DNA of 64,000 nt, taken from assembly GCF_004216475.1 (NCBI RefSeq), contig NZ_CP022303.1:186001-250000 (forward strand), given 5' to 3'. A model generated the notes under the pieces. The model searched no databases, had not been told where the DNA came from, and saw only the letters and a list, made by a program, of their open reading frames with translations. This document shows, one piece after another, positions 58,760 to 64,000 of this stretch (position 1 is the first letter of the stretch; every line of letters begins with the position of its first letter). The position numbers and the translations under genes were made by a program. The stretch is from Thalassococcus sp. S3. Lineage in GTDB: Bacteria > Pseudomonadota > Alphaproteobacteria > Rhodobacterales > Rhodobacteraceae.

Positions 58760-60030
58760 GCATTCTTCTGATCCTCGCGATCCTTTTCGGGCTGCTGCTT
58801 CTCGGCGTGCCCGTGGCCTTTGCGCTGGGTGGGCTGGGCCTTGGCATGCTGCTCGCGGGCGGGTTCTCCCCCCTGATGGCGCCGCAATCCATCCTGTCGA
58901 CGCTGGACGGGTTCATCCTGCTTGCCGTGCCTTTGTTCCTTCTGATGTCGAACGTGCTGCTGAAAGGCGGCGTTGGGCGGGACCTCTTCGCGGCCGTCCA
59001 GGCCTGGGTCGGCCATTGGCCCGGCGGGCTGGCAGTTGCGACGATCCTCAGCTGCGCGCTCTTTGCCGCCATCTCCGGCTCGTCGGTGGCCACCGCTGCC
59101 ACCATCGGCACGGTCGCCATCCCCGAGATGATTAGTCGCGGATACGAGAAACGCTTTGTCTACGGCCTGCTCGCGGCCGGCGGTACGCTGGGCATCCTGA
59201 TCCCGCCGTCGATCCCGATGATCGTCTATGGTTTCGTGACCGAGCAATCCGTAATTGCGCTGTTCCTCGCCGGCATCGGACCCGGCATTGTGCTCGTGGT
59301 GCTGTTCGTGCTCTTCGCGATGTTGCATGCGCGCTTTTCCGACGCCTACCAGCCAATGGAGAAAGCTAGCTGGTCCGACCGTCTCGCCGCCACCCGTCGC
59401 GCCACCCCGTCCGTGGCTTTGGCCCTTCTGGTGATCGTGGGGCTCTATTCCGGTGCGTTCACCCCGACCGAGGCCGCCGCCATCGGCTTTGCCGCCGCCC
59501 TCCTGATCACCACGCTCTGGCTGCGCACCCTGACCTGGGCCACTTTCTGGGAGGCGATCCGCGAATCCGCCATCACCACCGTCGCGATCCTGCTGATCGT
59601 CGCGGGGGCCAAGGTCTTTGGCAAGGCCATCGCCCTCTACCGCATCCCTCAGGACATCTCGGCCTTCATCGCCAATGCCATCGACGGGCCGCTGATGTTC
59701 ATCGTCGTGGTGGCCATCGTGCTGCTGATCATGGGGCTGGTGTTCGAGGCGCTGTCGATGATCCTGATCATGACGCCCGTTCTTCTGCCCGCGGCCCTCG
59801 GGCTGGGCTTCGATCCGATCTGGTTCGGCATCTTTATGGTCATCATGGTCGAGGTCGCCTTGATCACACCGCCCGTGGGTCTGAACCTCTATGTCATCCA
59901 GTCGGTGGCCCGGACGACGCTGGCGAATGTGGCGCGCGGGGTCTGGCCCTTCCTTCTGCTGATGCTGGTGACAGTGGCCCTTCTTTACGCCGTGCCCGAT
60001 CTGGCGCTTTATATACCGTTCAAATGGTGA
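58756..60030 (+). CDS. dctM: TRAP transporter large permease (DctM)
   Basis: The 424-residue DctM-family permease has about 12 helices. Family markers are FALGGLGLGMLLAGG, FAAISGSSVATAATIGTVAIPEM and GILIPPSIPMIVYG. It drives sodium-coupled import of the ligand brought by DctP. The three TRAP genes form one plus-strand operon between polA and a minus-strand pair. No ligand-metabolism gene is adjacent, so the substrate is open. Confidence 0.93.
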   Translation: MSILLILAILFGLLLLGVPVAFALGGLGLGMLLAGGFSPLMAPQSILSTLDGFILLAVPLFLLMSNVLLKGGVGRDLFAAVQAWVGHWPGGLAVATILSCALFAAISGSSVATAATIGTVAIPEMISRGYEKRFVYGLLAAGGTLGILIPPSIPMIVYGFVTEQSVIALFLAGIGPGIVLVVLFVLFAMLHARFSDAYQPMEKASWSDRLAATRRATPSVALALLVIVGLYSGAFTPTEAAAIGFAAALLITTLWLRTLTWATFWEAIRESAITTVAILLIVAGAKVFGKAIALYRIPQDISAFIANAIDGPLMFIVVVAIVLLIMGLVFEALSMILIMTPVLLPAALGLGFDPIWFGIFMVIMVEVALITPPVGLNLYVIQSVARTTLANVARGVWPFLLLMLVTVALLYAVPDLALYIPFKW

Positions 60031-60098
60031 CCCGCTAACCTGGGCACAGTGGATGCTTGGGGGGCGCCCGCCAACCGCGCGGTCTCTTTTGAAAGAAG

Positions 60099-60782
60099 TT
60101 AATGCGCCGCTTCGGGCGCCTTCGCCATATGCAGCCGGTGCGCGAGCGTTACCGCAAAGGGTGTCGGTGTCCAGGCACCAAACGGCAGCCCTGCCTCTCG
60201 CAGCACAGAGCCGACCCAGCTGTTGCACGTGCGCAGCAGGTTGAAACGCCCCCGTGCCTCAAAAAACATATCGCTGCCTGAAAACCCCGGATGATCGAGC
60301 GCGATCACCCGACCCTCTCTATCCCTTGCAAAGCTGTCCCCGATCGCATCCAGAAGCCGGATATAGTGCTCTTTGTCCATCGCGATCCGTGTCGTTTCCA
60401 GATCCGCGGGCAGGGGGCCTGTCAGATCCACCCGCAGAACCGAGCTGTCTCCGAAAATGGCCTTTAAAACAGCGTCTAAACTGACATCCTTGTAGGTGCC
60501 CGTGGTCGTATAGAACGCTTTGGCCCCCCAGCCGACGATCAGCCACCGCGCCCCGGGATGGCTCAGTGGCAGGTCGGGGGCGTCCATCTCGGCAAACCGT
60601 GCGCGGGTTTCGCCATCAAGCGGGAGGAGCAGGTCATAGTGGATCGGTCCGGCGATCAGATGCACCGTGACCGGGCCCTTTCGATGCGCGTCACCTCCTG
60701 CAGGCCAAAGTGCTCCGATCAGAGCAGCAAAGAGATAAAGGATCGGTATCGCAAGGAGGATCAGACCGGCCCTGCGCCACAC
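60099..60782 (-). CDS. TIGR02117/DUF2459 family protein
   Basis: The 227-residue protein has one N-terminal membrane helix (LILLAIPILYLFAALIGALW). The DUF2459 (TIGR02117) body carries HLIAGPIHYDLLLPLD, GWGAKAFYTTTGTYKDV and LRTCNSWVGSVLREAGLP. The role is unknown; the cysteine and histidines hint at an amidase/peptidase-like fold. I start at a GTG four bases after the zinc-finger gene, because the upstream part of the open frame overlaps that gene in another frame. Confidence 0.75.
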   Translation of the reverse strand: MWRRAGLILLAIPILYLFAALIGALWPAGGDAHRKGPVTVHLIAGPIHYDLLLPLDGETRARFAEMDAPDLPLSHPGARWLIVGWGAKAFYTTTGTYKDVSLDAVLKAIFGDSSVLRVDLTGPLPADLETTRIAMDKEHYIRLLDAIGDSFARDREGRVIALDHPGFSGSDMFFEARGRFNLLRTCNSWVGSVLREAGLPFGAWTPTPFAVTLAHRLHMAKAPEAAH

Positions 60783-60786
60783 CCGG

Positions 60787-60969
60787 CTAGCTGACCTTGT
60801 CGGCAAAATCGCGGTGGATGTATTTGCAGTCGCAATAGCCGCACTCGACCCAGCCGGTATCGAGAGGGATCTGCAGCCAGACCCGCGGATGCCCCAGCGC
60901 ACCTTCCCCGCCGTCGCACGAGACCCGGTACTTATCCACGATCTTGGTTTCCGGAGCCTCAATCGTCAT
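60787..60969 (-). CDS. CHCC zinc-finger protein (NDUFS6-like)
   Basis: The 60-residue protein has Cys18, His27, Cys43 and Cys46 as zinc ligands in [17 protein letters not shown] and [10 protein letters not shown]. This is the zf-CHCC family. Its mitochondrial relative NDUFS6 is a complex I accessory subunit, and alphaproteobacterial versions are proposed complex I subunits. It overlaps no gene and probably heads a two-gene unit with the DUF2459 gene. Confidence 0.88.
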   Translation of the reverse strand: MTIEAPETKIVDKYRVSCDGGEGALGHPRVWLQIPLDTGWVECGYCDCKYIHRDFADKVS

Positions 60970-61057
60970 CGGGCGGGGTCCTTTCGGTATTGTCGCTATG
61001 CGTCCAGTGGCTTACGTGCCCTTATGAGCGAAGGGGAATCCGGGGGCAAGGGTCACG

Positions 61058-61987
61058 GTGACACAAGATGCGATCACAGTCTCGGGCCTGCGCAAGACCT
61101 ATCGCGGCGGCAAGGGAGAGCCGGAAAAGGAGGCGTTGAAAGGCATTGACCTGTCGATCCCGCGCGGCTCTGTCTTTGGCCTTCTGGGACCGAATGGGGC
61201 GGGAAAATCCACCTTGATCAATGTCCTTGCCGGACTGGTCGTGAAGACATCCGGCAGCGTCACGATCTGGGGCTTCGATCAGGATCGCAATCCCCGTCAG
61301 TCCCGCGCGGCCATCGGGGTGATGCCTCAGGAGCTGAACCTCGATCCGTTCTTTACCCCGCGCGGCGCGCTGGAGGTGCAGGCGGGTCTTTACGGGGTAC
61401 CCAAGGCGCAGCGTCGCAGTGATGAGATCCTCGCCATGGTGGGTCTGACCGACAAGGCCGAGGCTTACGCGCGCACGCTTTCCGGCGGCATGCGGCGACG
61501 GCTGTTGCTGGCCAAGGCGCTCGTCCACGCGCCCCAGATCCTCGTGCTGGACGAACCCACGGCGGGTGTGGATATCGAACTGCGGCAGATGCTCTGGGCC
61601 AATATCCGCAAGCTGAACGAGGAGGGGATGACGGTGATCCTGACGACCCATTACCTCGAAGAGGCCGAAGAGATGTGCGACCAGATCGCCATCATCAATC
61701 AGGGCAGCGTCGTCGCCCGTGACAGTACCGTCAACCTGCTTGGGCGACTGGACGCCAAGACGATGGTGATCGAAACCGATGGCGCCATGCCAGATCTGCC
61801 TGAAGAGGCCGGGATCGAAGCCGCAAGGCGCGCCGATGGCACCCTTGCGCTGACCTATCATCGTCAGAAGACCAGTGCCGAAACCGTGCTCGACGCGGTG
61901 CGGGCTGCGGGCATCACGATCCGCGATGTGAAAACCGAGGAACCCGATCTTGAGGACGTGTTCCTCGCCCTGACGGCCTCGCGCTAG
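61058..61987 (+). CDS. ABC transporter ATP-binding protein (ABC-2 type)
   Basis: The 309-residue ATPase has Walker A GPNGAGKST, signature LSGGMRRRLLLAK, Walker B ILVLDEPTAGVD and the H-loop TTHYLEEAEEM. The C-terminal extension resembles DrrA/NodI-type exporters that pair with an ABC-2 permease. It begins with GTG. No permease gene lies on either side: upstream is a divergent zinc-finger gene, downstream a converging DUF1203 gene overlapping by 4 bases. The partner must be encoded elsewhere. Confidence 0.88.
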   Translation: MTQDAITVSGLRKTYRGGKGEPEKEALKGIDLSIPRGSVFGLLGPNGAGKSTLINVLAGLVVKTSGSVTIWGFDQDRNPRQSRAAIGVMPQELNLDPFFTPRGALEVQAGLYGVPKAQRRSDEILAMVGLTDKAEAYARTLSGGMRRRLLLAKALVHAPQILVLDEPTAGVDIELRQMLWANIRKLNEEGMTVILTTHYLEEAEEMCDQIAIINQGSVVARDSTVNLLGRLDAKTMVIETDGAMPDLPEEAGIEAARRADGTLALTYHRQKTSAETVLDAVRAAGITIRDVKTEEPDLEDVFLALTASR

Positions 61988-62448
61988 TCTCTGTCCACCC
62001 GCGCCTGATAGCAATTGTTCCTGGCCGACCGGACGTGGATGTATTTTACTGCCGGATCTTCGAAGATCTGCGCGACGCGGTCCTGCATCGCCTTTGTTTC
62101 CACCACTGCGCCTGTGCCGTAAACGATGCTGTCCTGATCGTTGTATCCCTTGATCAGATAGTCCGGCGAGGTTTTCAGGATCGGAGGCAGGTCTGTCTCT
62201 TCGTAACGCGCGCAGGCCTTCGCACACAGAAAGATCGGTCCCGTCTCGGCATAGGGATGCAGATCCGCGAAGGGCCGGTAGGCGAGGATCAGCATCTCCT
62301 CCCCTTCCGGGATATTCTCCAGGCAGTGACGGCAGGGCGTGCCGGGCCCCGGCGACACACCGCGCCGGGCGGGCTGCCCGTTTGCGTCCGGTGCGCCGTT
62401 GCGAAACGCCTCGACCTCGTTGGTCGGCATGGCTTCAAATCTGGGCAT
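61984..62448 (-). CDS. DUF1203 domain protein
   Basis: The 154-residue DUF1203 protein contains PCRHCLENIPEGEEMLILAYRPF and IFLCAKACARYE, with cysteine pairs that may bind metal, then IHVRSARNNCYQARVDR at the end. Function unknown. AAAAGGAGATCC just upstream of MPRFEAMP sets the start; the long frame to 62826 is antisense to gpmI. Confidence 0.87.
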   Translation of the reverse strand: MPRFEAMPTNEVEAFRNGAPDANGQPARRGVSPGPGTPCRHCLENIPEGEEMLILAYRPFADLHPYAETGPIFLCAKACARYEETDLPPILKTSPDYLIKGYNDQDSIVYGTGAVVETKAMQDRVAQIFEDPAVKYIHVRSARNNCYQARVDRD

Positions 62449-62620
62449 CGTGGATCTCCTTTTGCATGTGCCGAACATGGCAGACCCCGCCCCTGGCCAT
62501 CGACCCGGTTCCTGCGCATTGGCGCGGAGGAAAAGATGCCGCGTCGGGTGGGAAAGCGGTTCAACCCTGCGACGCGGCCCTGTAGAACGCTCCAGACTTC
62601 GCAGAAGGGAAAGTTGCGCG

Positions 62621-64000
62621 ATGCCGACACCGAAGCCTGTTGTTCTTTGCATCCTCGATGGCTGGGGCCTGTCCGATGAGGAGAGGGGCAACGCGCCACG
62701 CCTGGCCAACACTCCGAATTTCGACGCGATGTGGGCCCAGGGACCTGCTGCCCAGCTTGTCACGCATGGGCCCGATGTGGGGCTGCCCACGGGCCAGATG
62801 GGCAATTCAGAGGTCGGGCACACCAATATTGGTGCAGGCCGGGTGGTGGCGATGGATCTGGGCCAGATCGACCTTGCGATCGAAGACGGTTCCTTTTTCG
62901 AGAACGCCGCTCTTCAGGACTTCATCACGCGGTTGCAGGACAGCGGCGGCACGGCACATCTGATGGGCGTCGTCTCCGATGGGGGGGTGCATGGTCACCT
63001 CAACCATATCATTGCCGCGGCAAAGGCGGTTGCGGAGGCAGGCGTGCCCGTGGCCCTGCACGCCATCACCGACGGGCGCGACGTGGCGCCGAAATCGGCG
63101 GACCGCTTTGTCGAGGAGCTGACCGCGCGCCTGCCGGATGGCGCGCGCGTCGTTACGGTCGTTGGGCGCTACTTTGCGATGGACCGCGACAATCGCTGGG
63201 CACGGGTGCAACAGGCCTATGACGCGATGATTAAGGGGCAGGGGCGACATGCGCCGGATGCCGCTGCGGCGGTTGACCAGGCCTACGCCAAGGACGAGAC
63301 GGACGAATTCATCGCACCGACCGTTTTGGCGGATTATGAGGGCATGGCGGATGGCGATGGGCTCTTCTGCCTCAACTTCCGGGCAGACCGGGCGCGAGAG
63401 ATCCTCGCAGCTATCGGCCAGCCCGATTTCGATGCGTTCGACACCGGACAGCGGCCCGCGCTGGCGGCTCGTCTGGGGATGGTGGAATATTCCGATGATC
63501 ATAACGGATATATGACGACGGCCTATCCAAAGGCTGAAATCGTAAACACGCTGGGGGCTTGGGTGGCGGATCAGGGCTTGCGCCAGTTTCGTCTGGCAGA
63601 GACCGAGAAATACCCGCATGTGACGTTCTTCCTGAACGGAGGCAAGGAAGTGCCGGAGGTCGGCGAAGACCGGCACATGCCGAAGTCGCCAGATGTGGCC
63701 ACTTATGATATGCAGCCTGAGATGTCGGCAGATGACGTGACAGAACAGTTCGTTCAGGCAATCCGCGACGGTTACGATTTAATCGTGACCAACTACGCGA
63801 ACCCGGACATGGTCGGCCATACCGGCGACCTGGATGCCGCGATCGCGGCCTGCGAGGCGGTTGATCGGGGCCTCGGTCAGGTCGCCGAGGCGTTGCGTGA
63901 CGTCGGTGGAACGATGATCGTGACCGCAGACCACGGCAATTGCGAAACGATGATAGATCCCGAAACGGGCGGCGCGCATACGGCCCATACTCTGAACCCG
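62621..64000 (+). CDS. gpmI: Phosphoglycerate mutase, cofactor-independent (partial, runs off the right edge)
   Basis: GpmI interconverts 3- and 2-phosphoglycerate in glycolysis using two manganese ions. 460 codons are present, about 45-50 short of the usual length near 505. The catalytic serine is Ser63 (GQMGNSEVGH). Metal ligands appear in ILDGWG (start), VSDGGVHGHLNH, DGRDV, NFRADRARE, NPDMVGHTGD and TADHGNCE; the final HTAHTLNP is at the edge. GAAGGGAAAG before the ATG is the ribosome site. It is divergent from the DUF1203 gene across 172 bases without other visible genes. Confidence 0.93.
   Translation, partial: MPTPKPVVLCILDGWGLSDEERGNAPRLANTPNFDAMWAQGPAAQLVTHGPDVGLPTGQMGNSEVGHTNIGAGRVVAMDLGQIDLAIEDGSFFENAALQDFITRLQDSGGTAHLMGVVSDGGVHGHLNHIIAAAKAVAEAGVPVALHAITDGRDVAPKSADRFVEELTARLPDGARVVTVVGRYFAMDRDNRWARVQQAYDAMIKGQGRHAPDAAAAVDQAYAKDETDEFIAPTVLADYEGMADGDGLFCLNFRADRAREILAAIGQPDFDAFDTGQRPALAARLGMVEYSDDHNGYMTTAYPKAEIVNTLGAWVADQGLRQFRLAETEKYPHVTFFLNGGKEVPEVGEDRHMPKSPDVATYDMQPEMSADDVTEQFVQAIRDGYDLIVTNYANPDMVGHTGDLDAAIAACEAVDRGLGQVAEALRDVGGTMIVTADHGNCETMIDPETGGAHTAHTLNP

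Noticed and set aside
58588..60228. 546-codon minus-strand frame across the TRAP permease genes
   Set aside because: Composition is Asp/His/Arg/Gln-rich shadow of membrane-helix codons; the DctQ and DctM families on the plus strand are clear.

Overview
The window looks like chromosomal DNA of a Rhodobacterales (Roseobacter-group) alphaproteobacterium. The evidence is the high G+C content, the ubiE/ubiB next to mutM-echA-rpsT-dnaA order known from alphaproteobacteria, GANTC sites clustered before dnaA, DUF1285/MoxR/DUF4159 and TRAP-transporter gene sets, and short intergenic elements (GTATTT..GAGAAGAAG type) that I associate with this group. This is inference from gene content; no 16S gene is present.

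Layout. 1-11.7 kb is the replication-gene region: the 3' end of a thiolase gene, ubiE-ubiB (ubiquinone), then mutM, an enoyl-CoA hydratase, rpsT, dnaA, dnaN, recF and gyrB. 11.7-18.1 kb is a glycan cassette. It holds a GT2 glycosyltransferase directly behind gyrB and a converging six-gene operon that should make CDP-4-keto-6-deoxyglucose and then epimerise, C-methylate, reduce and O-methylate it. 18.2-24.4 kb has trhO, an alpha/beta hydrolase, and pncA and pncB (NAD salvage) flanking a membrane hybrid histidine kinase. 24.4-29.5 kb is a minus-strand run: thioesterase, MFS transporter, mepA, a phytase-like lipoprotein, a VUT/YhhQ transporter, then a structured leader and arfB (ribosome rescue). 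29.6-35.2 kb carries yggT, recQ, yaaA and a soluble hybrid kinase.

35.4-43.7 kb is an envelope unit: a large alpha-2-macroglobulin-like protein with an N-terminal PAN domain, PBP1C (pbpC) and an exported hydratase-fold protein. 43.8-52.8 kb has a drug/metabolite exporter, an unassigned 0.4 kb stretch, and a tightly overlapping MoxR-DUF58-DUF4159-membrane protein operon divergent from a DUF1285 gene and a DUF2798 gene. 52.9-64 kb has a DUF1428 gene divergent from a MarR regulator across an 18-bp palindrome, polA, a TRAP transporter set, small conserved genes, an ABC ATPase without an adjacent permease, a DUF1203 gene, and gpmI running off the right edge.

The most interesting structure is the roughly 180-nt minus-strand leader before arfB (24870-25046). 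It has a Shine-Dalgarno matching the 3' end of 16S rRNA over 17 bases, a GTG-started 18-codon frame, a downstream copy of the anti-Shine-Dalgarno sequence, and mutually exclusive antiterminator and terminator arms ending immediately before arfB. It reads like an attenuator that could sense ribosome availability or initiation. A second striking structure is a set of three consecutive perfect stem-loops, each with a 3-nt loop, that nearly fills the dnaN-recF gap. No tRNA, rRNA, CRISPR array, insertion sequence or prophage was seen.
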